A stretch of DNA of 64,000 bases from Altericroceibacterium endophyticum (GCF_009827595.1 NZ_WTYT01000006.1:186001-250000); one strand, 5' to 3'. Numbered from the stretch's first letter, positions 35,223 through 44,501 are shown. The notes: generated from the sequence alone by a model not told the origin. Made by a program: numbers and translations.

Positions 35223-35522
35223 ATGCTCTGTGTAATTGGCCATTTCCGCTTCCCGCCAGAAAAACTGGCTGAAGCCCAGACTTTGATGCAGGCGGTGATC
35301 GAAGCCACCCGGCAAGAGGCTGGCTGCCTGTCCTATTCCTATGCCGAGGATGTGACGGAACCGGGCCTGTTCCGGGTTACGGAAATCTGGGATTCGCATG
35401 ACAGCCTGCTGCGCCATTTTGCCTCTCCGCATATGCATGCATGGTCAGAAGCGCGCGCCGAGCTGGGCTTTTATGACCGCGACATCACCGCCTATGAACT
35501 GGGTCAGGCAGCCGCGCTTTAA
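35223..35522 (+). CDS. Antibiotic biosynthesis monooxygenase (ABM) family protein
   Basis: 99-residue ferredoxin-like ABM fold, resembling YgiN-type quinol monooxygenases: VIGHFRFPPEKLAEAQTLM, QEAGCLSYSYAEDV, FRVTEIWDSHDSLLRHFASPHM. These proteins act as dimers without a metal or flavin cofactor. It starts three bases after gshA, so both are probably translated from one message; a link to thiol or quinone redox balance is inference. Confidence 0.88.
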   Translation: MLCVIGHFRFPPEKLAEAQTLMQAVIEATRQEAGCLSYSYAEDVTEPGLFRVTEIWDSHDSLLRHFASPHMHAWSEARAELGFYDRDITAYELGQAAAL

Positions 35523-35530
35523 AGCGAAGG

Positions 35531-36874
35531 CTACGCGGCTGACTTAAACGGATTGAACCGCGCCCAGAGGGCTTCCAGCCGGCGGGTGATGCAGCCATGC
35601 TGCGCCATCCAATCGTAATAGGCGCGATATTTTGCATCTTCGCGCAGCAGATGATCCTCCTCCGTCCGCGCACGCCAGTAATAGATCGCACTCACCACCC
35701 CCAGCAGCGCGGTATTGCGGACCGAATCCACCAGCGAGCCATTGGTGACAAGGAAGGGCAAAACGGAACACCACCAGAAGATGTTCTTGGAAAGATAGGC
35801 CGGATGCCGTGTGAAGCGATAGGGGCCATTGGTTACCACACCGCGATAGGTGAGATTGGAAAAGCGGATGCCAAACGCCATCGTCGCCCAGGCATAGGCC
35901 GCGGTCAAACCCACCAGCCACACAGCCCAGATCCAGCCCAACACGGGCCACATCGCCGTCCATGAAGCCCAGCCACTGGTATGCACCTGATAGCTGAGCA
36001 CGTCGGCCCGTCCCATCAATCCCCACACAAAGGGCGGATAACAGATCAACGCCGCCACCCAGCCGCCCAAGAAGGGATTGCCGCTGCGAATATGGGCATC
36101 CAGCGGACGCAGCGTCAACAGATAGCCGACCGTCCCGATCTGCACGTCGATCACAAAGATGAGATCGATCAGCGCGGTTGCCGCAGTCGCCGGATTGGTA
36201 AATATCGCCGTGTAATCTCGCTCCACCACGGCAGCAAAACCGCCCGGCAAAATCGACAGCATGAATGCGCCGAAGAAGCCCTTGATCGCCCAGCCGCGCC
36301 AATGCTCCGCGACTTTCGCACGGTCCCATGATGCCGCTCCCGTCAGCATGGCACCAAAATGCCAAACCCGGTCGCGCGGCTGAACCAAATAGCGGTCAAG
36401 CCACAGGACGTAAGGGATCGAGAGCAGGAACAGCGGCAGCGCGGCCGCTGACAGAACATTCATGGCAAAGAGAAAACTGCCATCCCAATAGAAGCGCAGC
36501 AGGCAATACACTGCCGCGATCACGCCCCAGGTAATCCACAATCCGGCCAGTTTGGTGAAGGAAATCTCACGCGTTTCGCTGAATTTGAGCCGCTGCGTCC
36601 AATCGATCCCGGTGGAGGCATTCCGGTGGACCTTCTCCACCAGCACCGCCCACAGCCCCATCATCAGCGCGACGAACAGCATGGTCACCAGCGACATGAC
36701 CGGGCCGGAAAGCGGCTCTGCCGGAGCTGAAATCGCCAATGCGCGCGTGATAAATGGCCAGAAATGCGCAAAGACAAGACATGCGCACAAAGCGGCCAAG
36801 CCCACGATACCGGTGGCAACCGATACATCGCTGGCCGGCCGTTGTCCGACGTTATTGCTGCTTTGCCGCCCCAT
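35531..36874 (-). CDS. Membrane methyltransferase, isoprenylcysteine/phospholipid methyltransferase-like, with extended N-terminus
   Basis: About 447 residues with some ten membrane segments. The C-terminal part resembles ICMT / PEMT-type enzymes: GPYRFTRHPAYLSKNIFWW and RTEEDHLLREDAKYRAYYDW, the SAM- and substrate-site signature of that superfamily. The first about 280 residues are an additional membrane region not typical of ICMT (about 200 residues). ATG at 36874 has AGGGGG upstream. The substrate is unknown; a lipid or polyprenyl compound is likely. It is convergent with the ABM gene. Confidence 0.75.
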   Translation of the reverse strand: MGRQSSNNVGQRPASDVSVATGIVGLAALCACLVFAHFWPFITRALAISAPAEPLSGPVMSLVTMLFVALMMGLWAVLVEKVHRNASTGIDWTQRLKFSETREISFTKLAGLWITWGVIAAVYCLLRFYWDGSFLFAMNVLSAAALPLFLLSIPYVLWLDRYLVQPRDRVWHFGAMLTGAASWDRAKVAEHWRGWAIKGFFGAFMLSILPGGFAAVVERDYTAIFTNPATAATALIDLIFVIDVQIGTVGYLLTLRPLDAHIRSGNPFLGGWVAALICYPPFVWGLMGRADVLSYQVHTSGWASWTAMWPVLGWIWAVWLVGLTAAYAWATMAFGIRFSNLTYRGVVTNGPYRFTRHPAYLSKNIFWWCSVLPFLVTNGSLVDSVRNTALLGVVSAIYYWRARTEEDHLLREDAKYRAYYDWMAQHGCITRRLEALWARFNPFKSAA

Positions 36875-36928
36875 GCTGCCCCCTGTCACATCAGGAGTAA
36901 CGCGGCATGGGGCTTATGCAAGATCCCA

Positions 36929-38284
36929 TCACCGCCAGGCAGTGATGCGACCTTTGTTGTCCATCAGATAAAGTGTCTGATTGGCGACGATCGGGGGCAA
37001 AGATACGCCGTCACTCAATTCGGTGAATTCGGTCGCAAGGCCAGTTACAACATCCACGCTCATCACTTTGCCGCGCGTGCTTGCGATCCACAATTTGTTG
37101 TTCGCCAGTACCGGACCAGTCCAGAAAATCGGGCCCTCGCGGTCCTTCTCATCCTTGTAACGATCCAGCTGGGTGATCCATTTGACCTTACCGGTAGAGC
37201 GCGCGATCGCCAGCAGGCGCGCATCGTCGGTCAGCGTAAAGATCCATTCGCCGGCCACTGCCGGGGTGGAAATACCCGCCAATGTCAGTTCCCACAGACG
37301 CTGGCCCGTCACCAGTTCATAGGCTGCCATGCGGCCACCCTGACCCAGAGCATACACCCGGCCATCATCGATGATCGGGTCGGCATCAACGTCGGTCAGA
37401 GAGCCCACTTCGGTTGAAATGGATGTCCGCGCGAGCGCATCGGACCACAAATTACGGCCATTTTCGTAGCGATATGCGACCAGCTCACCCGTGCTGTATC
37501 CGGCAATGACCGTGCCCTGCCCGGCTGCAGGCGCGGCGACGCCAAAGACGCCGGACTGACCCGAAGCACCAAAATCCTGCCAGATGACCGAGCCATCCTG
37601 CAAATTGAGCGCATGGATCTGGTTATCCTGCGTCATCACATAAACGGCGTTGAAGGCCACGGTCGGTGATCCGCGCAGCGGGCCGGCCGGCTTCACATTC
37701 CACAGTTCAGACCCGGTTTCCGCATCCAGCGCGGCGACATCGCCGACGCCGTCAGTGACATAAACCTTGCCGCCGAAATAGCTCGCACCGCCGCCGAACA
37801 AAGAATCCCGAGTGCTCGAATCCGAATCCAGCGAATGGCTCCAGATCGAGGCGCCGGTTTGCGCATCAAATGCGTGCACCGTGGCATCGGTATCCATCAC
37901 GAACAGCTTGCCGCCGCCAACCACCGGCGCCGCAGCCATACGGCGCTTCTTGTTCGATCCGGGGATCGATGCGCTCCAGACCTTTTGCGGCGCAGCCGCC
38001 AGGGCCAGATGGCCCATCGCGTTGGCGGCATTGCCACCCGGTTGGCTCCATTCGTCATTTTCACGTGCCGGGGGAAGGACCACCGAAACATCAGCCAGCG
38101 CCGGATCAGGCTCTACCGCATTGGCAATGCGCGACAGTACCGGGATACGGTCGCCCACCGTCGGTGTAGTCGGGCCATCGTCGCCGCCACCAAAGACACC
38201 GCAGCCACCAAGGGCCAGAGCGGCGCCCAGAGCTGATACGGCAAAGATGCGGCTACGCGCTGCTGACAAGTTACGAAAGATCAT
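36929..38284 (-). CDS. bamB: Outer membrane protein assembly factor BamB
   Basis: 452-residue lipoprotein of the BAM complex. Lipobox ALALGGC with the lipidated Cys at 28, then PQQ-like beta-propeller repeats such as GKLFVMDTDATVHAFDAQTG, GKVYVTDGVGDVAALDAETG, NAVYVMTQDNQIHALNLQDG and GRVYALGQGGRMAAYELVTG. ATG at 38284; the upstream open frame is antisense-like and overlaps the TPR gene. It lies 31 bases after the TPR protein gene, a frequent bamB neighbour. Confidence 0.93.
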   Translation of the reverse strand: MIFRNLSAARSRIFAVSALGAALALGGCGVFGGGDDGPTTPTVGDRIPVLSRIANAVEPDPALADVSVVLPPARENDEWSQPGGNAANAMGHLALAAAPQKVWSASIPGSNKKRRMAAAPVVGGGKLFVMDTDATVHAFDAQTGASIWSHSLDSDSSTRDSLFGGGASYFGGKVYVTDGVGDVAALDAETGSELWNVKPAGPLRGSPTVAFNAVYVMTQDNQIHALNLQDGSVIWQDFGASGQSGVFGVAAPAAGQGTVIAGYSTGELVAYRYENGRNLWSDALARTSISTEVGSLTDVDADPIIDDGRVYALGQGGRMAAYELVTGQRLWELTLAGISTPAVAGEWIFTLTDDARLLAIARSTGKVKWITQLDRYKDEKDREGPIFWTGPVLANNKLWIASTRGKVMSVDVVTGLATEFTELSDGVSLPPIVANQTLYLMDNKGRITAWR

Positions 38285-38315
38285 CAATATCCATCCAGTT
38301 TCCGGCGTCAGGCTC

Positions 38316-39116
38316 TTATTGAGCGGCTGCGGCCTGTGCGGGCGCGGCGGCGGTGCCGCCTTCTTCCCGCAAACGTTCGAGCGTTTCGTCAACATCTTCC
38401 ACCGCGTCATAGCCCAGCAGACCGGCGATTTGACGGCTGCGCGAACGCAGGCTTTCAGGCGCGTCATTCGATTTCGCGATTTGCGCGAAAAGCGGTCCGG
38501 CCAGATCATCCTTACCCTGTTTGAGATAGGCCATGGCAACCAGTTCACCCGCGCTGGCAAACCACGGATTGCCGGGCTCCGCCAATGGCTTCAGCCGGTC
38601 GACAACCACCTGCGGCTTCATTTTGTCGAACCCGGCGGATGTGCTGCGGATAAGTGCCAGATCGCGGTAGGCTTGCGGCGCTTTGTCATCAGCGGCGAGC
38701 GCGTCAAACAGTTTGATCGCGTCGTCACTGCGCCCTTGCTCCATCGCAATACCGGCACGCAACATTCCGGCAGCCGCCGCAGCGCCCGTATCGTCACCAT
38801 CCATGATCGAAGACAGCGTTTCATCGGCTGCCTTGAGATTGCCGGCATCGACATTGTCGAGCGCGGTCACCAGGGTTTCCGACCGGTCTTCGAGCTGGCC
38901 CTCCCGATGTTCATGCCACCACAGCCAGCCACCAAAGGCCGCCAGCAACACCACCACGGCGCCGATAATGATGATGCCATAGCGCTTGGCTACCCCGGCA
39001 AACTGGTCCTGACGGACAGCATCATCAACCTCGCGCATAAGCATATCCTGCTCGGCAGCTTCACGCTGGGCGAGTTTTTCGGCGCGTTTATCCGGATCAT
39101 TCGGTCTGAGGGCCAC
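38316..39116 (-). CDS. Single-pass TPR-like membrane protein (YfgM-like)
   Basis: About 266 residues: cytoplasmic start (about 1-45), one membrane helix (YGIIIIGAVVVLLAAFGGWLWW at about 45-66), then a periplasmic helical region with TPR-like pairs (GMLRAGIAMEQGRSDDAIKLFDALA). This matches YfgM/PpiD-associated proteins that sit next to bamB in many proteobacteria. GTG at 39116 preferred over TTG at 39125. The C-terminus is low-complexity Ala/Gln. Confidence 0.82.
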   Translation of the reverse strand: MALRPNDPDKRAEKLAQREAAEQDMLMREVDDAVRQDQFAGVAKRYGIIIIGAVVVLLAAFGGWLWWHEHREGQLEDRSETLVTALDNVDAGNLKAADETLSSIMDGDDTGAAAAAGMLRAGIAMEQGRSDDAIKLFDALAADDKAPQAYRDLALIRSTSAGFDKMKPQVVVDRLKPLAEPGNPWFASAGELVAMAYLKQGKDDLAGPLFAQIAKSNDAPESLRSRSRQIAGLLGYDAVEDVDETLERLREEGGTAAAPAQAAAAQ

Positions 39117-39243
39117 GGAAGGCAAATCCCCGCAATAAGTACAAACTGCGCCGCTGTTTAACGAATGGCACAGTCAATTCAATTCATGTTTCCCGCTCTG
39201 TCCCAGATCGAGTGAATGGAAAATGAAGGCGAAGGGGCCGGAA

Positions 39244-40455
39244 TTACCGCTTATGCCGCCCCATCAGCCCCCAATAGAGCGATTTGTAACGGGCCACCAT
39301 TTTCGATTCATCGAACTCTTCGGTGGCTTTGCGGCGGTTGGCATAACCAATCGAATCGCGCGCCGCCGGATCTGCGGCCAGCCTTGCCAAGGCCGCCGCC
39401 AGAGCCGTTTCATCCCCTGCCGGAGCGATATAGGGCGCGTTGGATTCGTCCACGATGCTGGCAACATCACCAACATCGGGCGCCACCACCGGAAGGCCAG
39501 CGGCCATCGCCTCAACCACCGAAAGCGGGAATTGTTCGCTGCGGGATGACAGGGCAAAAATATCGAACAGGCCGATCACCTTTTCCGGCGCTTTTACATG
39601 ACCCGCCAGGTGAACCCGGTGATCAATACCCTGATTTTCAGCCTCAGCGATGATTCGCGCGCGCTCCGGCCCTTCGCCCAGAATCACCAATTGCCAGTAA
39701 TCGGGCAATTCGGTCATCGCACGGACAAGTGCCGGAATGTCCTTCACCGGACGCAAACCGGCCACCGTGCCGACCCAGCTTTCATCCTTGCGCTTGATCA
39801 GACCGGGCAGCAAATCGGGCTTGGGCTTCTTGTGAAAGGCCGCCACCGGGATGCCGTTGTCGATCCGCTGGACCCGGCCGCGCGGCTGCTGCCATATGTT
39901 GAGCGCAATATCTTCAAGCTTGCGCGAAGGGACCACCAGCGCAGCGGTGCGGCCCAGCGCAATCCGGCGATAGAGATTGCGGCCACGTTTCAGCTTCACG
40001 GCCTCATCATCATTGAAACCATCTTCATGATGGACCAGCGGCGCCAGCTTATAGACATCGGCAAACAGCGTATGCGCCATCACCGCATCCATCGCGCCCC
40101 AATTATAGGTGCAGATGAGGTCGTAATTCTGCATCTTTTCAGCCAGCCGTTTCAGCCTGCCGGGCAGCGGCTTGCCCTTCAGCGCAGGAAATTCGGGGAA
40201 GCCCATCGCAATCGCGGGCGAGACATGATCCGCCGCTTCAAGATGGTCCGGCTCGGCCGAAACAATGTCATGCGAGGCCAGATTGCCAAAGGCATTCATC
40301 AGCTTCGCACTGCGCATTTCCTTGCCCCCGGTCGCGAAGGTGGAATGCAGATGGAGGATTCTGGCGCGCCCGCCTTTGCCGGACGATGGAGCGGAGACCT
40401 TCTTCGCAGCTTTGCTGGCCGCACCGGCAGCTTTTGTAGCGGCAGACTTGCTCAT
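39244..40455 (-). CDS. GT4-type glycosyltransferase with Ala/Lys-rich N-terminal tail
   Basis: 403 residues. The body is a GT-B fold retaining transferase: HSTFATGGKEMRSAKLM near the start, VGTVAGLRPVKDIPALV, VILGEGPERARI, and the donor-site block FALSSRSEQFPLSVVEAMAAGLPVVAPDVG with the E-x7-E arrangement. The first about 35 residues are an unusual Ala/Lys/Ser-rich tail (SKSAATKAAGAASKAAKKVS) resembling histone-H1-like basic tails. ATG at 40455 has AAGGTG upstream and overlaps the hydrolase stop (ATGA). Sugar and acceptor unknown. Confidence 0.88.
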   Translation of the reverse strand: MSKSAATKAAGAASKAAKKVSAPSSGKGGRARILHLHSTFATGGKEMRSAKLMNAFGNLASHDIVSAEPDHLEAADHVSPAIAMGFPEFPALKGKPLPGRLKRLAEKMQNYDLICTYNWGAMDAVMAHTLFADVYKLAPLVHHEDGFNDDEAVKLKRGRNLYRRIALGRTAALVVPSRKLEDIALNIWQQPRGRVQRIDNGIPVAAFHKKPKPDLLPGLIKRKDESWVGTVAGLRPVKDIPALVRAMTELPDYWQLVILGEGPERARIIAEAENQGIDHRVHLAGHVKAPEKVIGLFDIFALSSRSEQFPLSVVEAMAAGLPVVAPDVGDVASIVDESNAPYIAPAGDETALAAALARLAADPAARDSIGYANRRKATEEFDESKMVARYKSLYWGLMGRHKR

Positions 40456-41318
40456 CGACACACCTTACCCAGCAGCCGCGCAATGGCGTGCTGCACATCA
40501 TTTTCTTCCAGCGTGGGCGCATGGCCGACGCGCGGCACGGTCAGCGTTTCCATATCGGGAATCTCGCTTTGCATACGCTGCAGCGTGGCAGTTGAAAGAA
40601 TATCCGACAAGCCACCGCGTAGCGCCAGCACCGGGCATTTATCCAGTGCTTTGAAGAGAGGCCACATATCCGCCGGTGCCTCCGCTCCATCATCGGAAAA
40701 CGGATCCGCAATCTTCATATCGTAATCAAAGGTAATCCGGCCGTTGCCTGATACGCACATCAACCGTTTGGACATGCGCAGCCAGTCTTCGATCTGGAAA
40801 TCGGGATGGGCCTCCCCCGCCTGCTCCCGCATTGCCCGGGCGGCATGCATCCATGTGGGGTAGCTCCGCCCCTGCCCCACATAATCACGAATCCGTTCCA
40901 GGCCGGCAGGTTCGATCACCGGGCCGATATCATTCAGCACTGCCCCCGCCAGCAGGCCCGGACGCTGATTTTCCAGCATCATCGCCAGAATACCGCCCAG
41001 CGATGTGCCCACCGCGACGACTTTGCCCCATTCCTCCTGATCCAGCAGAGCACATAGGTCAGCGACATATTGGGTGGGGATATAGCTATCGGTGTCTTTC
41101 GCGTAATCGCTTTGCCCGCGCCCGCGCAAATCGACACAAATCACCCGCCACTCCCCAGCGAATGCGTCCGCGATCGGCTCAAAATCCCTCGCATTGCGGG
41201 TCAGTCCCGGAATACACAGGATGGGCGGCTTGTCCTGCGGGCCGGGATAGTCCCGATAATACAGGGTAAGCCCATCGGGGCTCTGCCAGACGCCGGTATT
41301 GAATGCAGCTTCGCTCAT
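40452..41318 (-). CDS. Alpha/beta hydrolase
   Basis: 288 residues with the alpha/beta hydrolase elements: oxyanion region ILCIPGLTRNARDF, VDLRGRGQSDYAKD, nucleophile elbow VGTSLGGILAMM (Ser in GTSLGG), and the catalytic His in PRVGHAPTLEE. The frame is open for about 130 codons further upstream, but ATG at 41318 with GGGG at good distance starts the conserved region. The stop overlaps the GT4 gene. Substrate unknown. Confidence 0.88.
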   Translation of the reverse strand: MSEAAFNTGVWQSPDGLTLYYRDYPGPQDKPPILCIPGLTRNARDFEPIADAFAGEWRVICVDLRGRGQSDYAKDTDSYIPTQYVADLCALLDQEEWGKVVAVGTSLGGILAMMLENQRPGLLAGAVLNDIGPVIEPAGLERIRDYVGQGRSYPTWMHAARAMREQAGEAHPDFQIEDWLRMSKRLMCVSGNGRITFDYDMKIADPFSDDGAEAPADMWPLFKALDKCPVLALRGGLSDILSTATLQRMQSEIPDMETLTVPRVGHAPTLEENDVQHAIARLLGKVCR

Positions 41319-41402
41319 CATATCCCCAGAGATGCGGTCGATCCGTCGCGTTTCGTACCCTTGTGCCTTGTAAGCATTAGGATTCGCCCCCACTAATGGC
41401 AG

Positions 41403-42821
41403 ATGCGACCCGATCCGCAAGCCGCGCGCTATAGACCCGACCCACGCATTCAGGAAATTGCCGACTGGCTGGCCGATCCGGTCGCCGCCGCGCAGTTCCC
41501 CAGCCATGATCTGCGGTTCCGCAACCGCCGATGGGACAAGACTGTCGGCCTGGATGATCTGACCGATGATCAATGGGTTGCGCATTTCGGCCGGTTCGAA
41601 CCGCTGCCGGACAATCTGCCCCGCCCCCTTGCGCTGCGCTATCACGGGCATCAATTTCAGGTCTATAATCCCGAGCTTGGCGATGGCCGCGGATTTCTGT
41701 TCGCCCAATTGCGCGATGGGGCGGAGCGGTTGCTCGATTGCGGCACCAAGGGATCAGGCCGCACGCCCTATAGCCGCACCGCCGACGGGCGGCTGACGCT
41801 GAAGGGTGCCGTGCGTGAAATCATGGCGACAGAAATGCTCGAAGCGCTGGGCGTCAACACCAGCAAGACCCTGTCGGTCATCGAAACCGGCGAAGAACTG
41901 GAGCGGCATGACGAACCCTCACCCACCCGCTCCGCCGTAATGGTGCGCCTGTCGCATTCCCATATCCGCATCGGCAGTTTTCAGCGTCTGGCCGTGATGG
42001 AGGAAGACGATCATCTGCGCGCCCTGATCGATTACTGCCTGCAATATTATCCCGGCCCGCCGCCACCAGAAGATGCTCCCGGCGCCGAGGAGCCTGCCGT
42101 GCAATTGCTGCATCAGGCGGCCCAGCGCCTCGCCGATCTGGCAGCATCCTACATGGTCGCCGGTTTCGTTCACGGGGTGCTCAACACCGACAATATGAAC
42201 ATTACCGGGGAAAGCTTCGATTACGGGCCATGGCGCTTCCTGCCCGCATGGAACCCCAATTTTACGGCCGCCTATTTCGATCATCAGGGGCTATACGCAT
42301 TTGGACGGCAGCCTGAAGCGATCAAATGGAATCTGGCCCAATTGGCGATCGTCCTGCGCCGTCTGGTGCCATCGGAGCCACTGCTGGCGGCAATGGACCG
42401 CTTCGGTGACCTTTACCGTGATGCCATGATCCGCCGCATCACATGGCGTCTGGGCGTCAGCGGCGGGGACACCCAATCGGGCACGGCACTGATCATGGCC
42501 GCAGAACGGGCCATGCGCGAAAGCGGGGATACGCCCGATGCGTTTTTCATGCGTCACCGCGCCGGGCGCGGCGCGACAGGTGAACTGGCCGACATCTTCA
42601 AGGCGTTCGATCCGGTGGACAGTGATCATCCCTATTGGACGGAAAACGCCCCGGAAACCATGCTGATCGACGAGGTCGAAACGATCTGGTCCGCGATTGC
42701 CGAAAGGGATGACTGGCAGCCGCTGGAAGCCAAGATTGACGCAATCCGCCGGATGGGCGATGCGCACGGTCTTCCGCCCATAGCGCAAGGGCATGGTCCC
42801 CCCTCCAGCCAAGACTCGTAA
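41403..42821 (+). CDS. selO: Protein adenylyltransferase SelO (YdiU family)
   Basis: Pseudokinase-fold enzyme that AMPylates proteins, linked to redox homeostasis. The 472 residues show RYHGHQFQVYNPELGDGRG, TKGSGRTPYSRTADGRLTLK, REIMATEMLEALGV and the metal-binding GFVHGVLNTDNMNITGESFDYG. Length is at the short end of the bacterial family. ATG at 41403 is the first start after a stop in frame. The bacterial form lacks the selenocysteine of animal SelO. Confidence 0.95.
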   Translation: MRPDPQAARYRPDPRIQEIADWLADPVAAAQFPSHDLRFRNRRWDKTVGLDDLTDDQWVAHFGRFEPLPDNLPRPLALRYHGHQFQVYNPELGDGRGFLFAQLRDGAERLLDCGTKGSGRTPYSRTADGRLTLKGAVREIMATEMLEALGVNTSKTLSVIETGEELERHDEPSPTRSAVMVRLSHSHIRIGSFQRLAVMEEDDHLRALIDYCLQYYPGPPPPEDAPGAEEPAVQLLHQAAQRLADLAASYMVAGFVHGVLNTDNMNITGESFDYGPWRFLPAWNPNFTAAYFDHQGLYAFGRQPEAIKWNLAQLAIVLRRLVPSEPLLAAMDRFGDLYRDAMIRRITWRLGVSGGDTQSGTALIMAAERAMRESGDTPDAFFMRHRAGRGATGELADIFKAFDPVDSDHPYWTENAPETMLIDEVETIWSAIAERDDWQPLEAKIDAIRRMGDAHGLPPIAQGHGPPSSQDS

Positions 42822-42868
42822 GATCACCAAGATGTGGTTAAACACCCCCCTTCTGACCATTCCCGCCA

Positions 42869-44314
42869 ATGGCCATCCGAATTTTTGAAAGTGCGAGCAA
42901 CGACGTGAGCGAAAACGCGATCATTTCCTTCGAACCGGCCACTGGCAAAGAATTGTGGCGTGCAGAATGCGGCGATGTGGAACTGGCCGTATCAAACGCA
43001 AGGCAGGCATGGCCGCAATGGGCCGCAACATCGGCCACCACGCGGATCGAACTGATGCGCCGCTTCGCCAATGAAGTGCGCAAGCAGGAAGAACCCTTCG
43101 CCGAATTGATCGCGCGCGAAACGGGCAAGCCCCTGTGGGAAACGCGCACCGAAGTGAGCGCGGTCATTGGCAAGGTCGATATTTCGGTGACGGCCTATGC
43201 CGAACGCACCGGACAGCGCAAACTGGACAGCGCGCTGCAAGGCACCGCCGCCCTGCGCCACAAACCGCACGGCGTCATGGCGGTACTGGGCCCGTATAAT
43301 TTCCCGGCCCATCTGCCCAACGGACACATCGTCCCCGCGCTGATCGCCGGGAACACGGTGATCCTGAAGCCCAGCGAAAAAACGCCCGCAGTGGCCGAAT
43401 TTCTCGTCAAATGTTTCCACACTGCCGGCGTGCCGAAAGATGTTCTGCAGTTGCTGATCGGCGGGCCGGACGAAGGCAAGGCGCTGGTGGCGCATGACGA
43501 TATTGATGGTGTCTTGTTCACCGGATCGGCCAATGCGGGCATTGCGATCAACAAGGCGCTGGCCGAAAATCCGGGCAAGATCGTCGCATTGGAAATGGGC
43601 GGCAACAATCCGCTGGTCCTGTGGGATACGCCAAAGCTGAATGATGCCGCCGCCTTGATCGTGCAGTCGGCCTTCACCACAGCGGGGCAGCGCTGCACGG
43701 CGGCACGGCGCCTGATCGTGAAATCCAGCATGTATGATGCCACGATTGAAACGCTCACCAGACTGACCGAACGGATCATCATCGGCGCACCATTTGACGA
43801 TCCGCAGCCCTTCATGGGCACAGTGATTGATGAACACGCCGCCGATCAGCTTACCGAAGCCTATCTTGGCCTGATGTCTGACGGCGGCAAGCCGATCACC
43901 CATATGCGGCGCCCGCATGGCGATCTGCCGTTTGTGACGCCCGGCATTATCGACACCACCGCCATGACCAGCCGCCCCGATGCCGAGATTTTCGGCCCGC
44001 TGCTGCAAGTGATTCGGGTGGATGATTTTGATGAAGCGATTGCCGAGGCAAACAATACGCGCTTTGGCCTGTCAGCCTCTCTGGTGGGCGGATCGCCAAA
44101 GGATTACAGCCGTTTCTGGGCCAATATCCGCGCCGGTATCGTCAATTGGAACCGCCCCACAAACGGGGCATCCTCCGCGGCGCCCTTTGGCGGGATCGGC
44201 CTGTCGGGCAATCATCGTCCCGCTGCCTTCTATGCCGCTGATTATTGTGCCTATCCGGTCGCCAGCACGGAAATGGAACAGCCCCGCGCCAGCGTAGGCG
44301 TAGGCTTTAACTGA
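42869..44314 (+). CDS. astD: N-succinylglutamate 5-semialdehyde dehydrogenase AstD
   Basis: 481-residue NAD-dependent aldehyde dehydrogenase of the arginine succinyltransferase pathway. Visible: VMAVLGPYNFPAHLPNGHI, ILKPSEKTP, VLFTGSANAG, catalytic Glu in VALEMGGNNPLV, and catalytic Cys in AFTTAGQRCTAARR. No other ast genes lie in the window, so the enzyme assignment rests on sequence alone. ATG 42869 has no obvious Shine-Dalgarno sequence; GTG at 42905 is a possible shorter start. Confidence 0.88.
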   Translation: MAIRIFESASNDVSENAIISFEPATGKELWRAECGDVELAVSNARQAWPQWAATSATTRIELMRRFANEVRKQEEPFAELIARETGKPLWETRTEVSAVIGKVDISVTAYAERTGQRKLDSALQGTAALRHKPHGVMAVLGPYNFPAHLPNGHIVPALIAGNTVILKPSEKTPAVAEFLVKCFHTAGVPKDVLQLLIGGPDEGKALVAHDDIDGVLFTGSANAGIAINKALAENPGKIVALEMGGNNPLVLWDTPKLNDAAALIVQSAFTTAGQRCTAARRLIVKSSMYDATIETLTRLTERIIIGAPFDDPQPFMGTVIDEHAADQLTEAYLGLMSDGGKPITHMRRPHGDLPFVTPGIIDTTAMTSRPDAEIFGPLLQVIRVDDFDEAIAEANNTRFGLSASLVGGSPKDYSRFWANIRAGIVNWNRPTNGASSAAPFGGIGLSGNHRPAAFYAADYCAYPVASTEMEQPRASVGVGFN

Positions 44315-44356
44315 CGCAGCAACAGTTCGCCGTCTGCGCAGATGTTCATAGCGCAA

Positions 44357-44391
44357 GGCGCCCGGCGCGCATCATATGTGCACCGGGCGCC
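44357..44391. terminator. Strong hairpin after astD
   Basis: GGCGCCCGG (44357-44365) pairs with CCGGGCGCC (44383-44391); inside it GCGCAT pairs with ATGTGC (one G-T pair), giving about 15 pairs, one internal mismatch and a 3-base loop. No T run follows. It lies 42 bases after the astD stop in a convergent gap. Confidence 0.55.
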
Positions 44392-44435
44392 CTGGCGTGG
44401 CATCTCCGACTTGTGCGACCCGGATCAACCACGCA

Positions 44436-44470
44436 AATGTCCGGCGATGGCCAACAGCCGGCCGGACATT
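44436..44470. terminator. Second hairpin in the astD / glycine-zipper convergent gap
   Basis: AATGTCCGGC (44436-44445) and GCCGGACATT (44461-44470) form a perfect 10-bp stem with a 15-base loop, about 32 bases after the stop of the minus-strand glycine-zipper gene. No T run on either strand. Confidence 0.5.
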
Positions 44471-44501
44471 CCGTAAGCGTAATAATCGATATTATAGGCG
44501 C

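Noticed and set aside
36929-38560. 543-residue version of BamB
   Set aside because: The extra 92 N-terminal residues are antisense-like and overlap the TPR gene; ATG 38284 gives a proper lipoprotein signal.
40452-41708. 418-residue version of the alpha/beta hydrolase
   Set aside because: The extension overlaps selO on the other strand and carries no domain; ATG 41318 has a ribosome site and starts the conserved fold.
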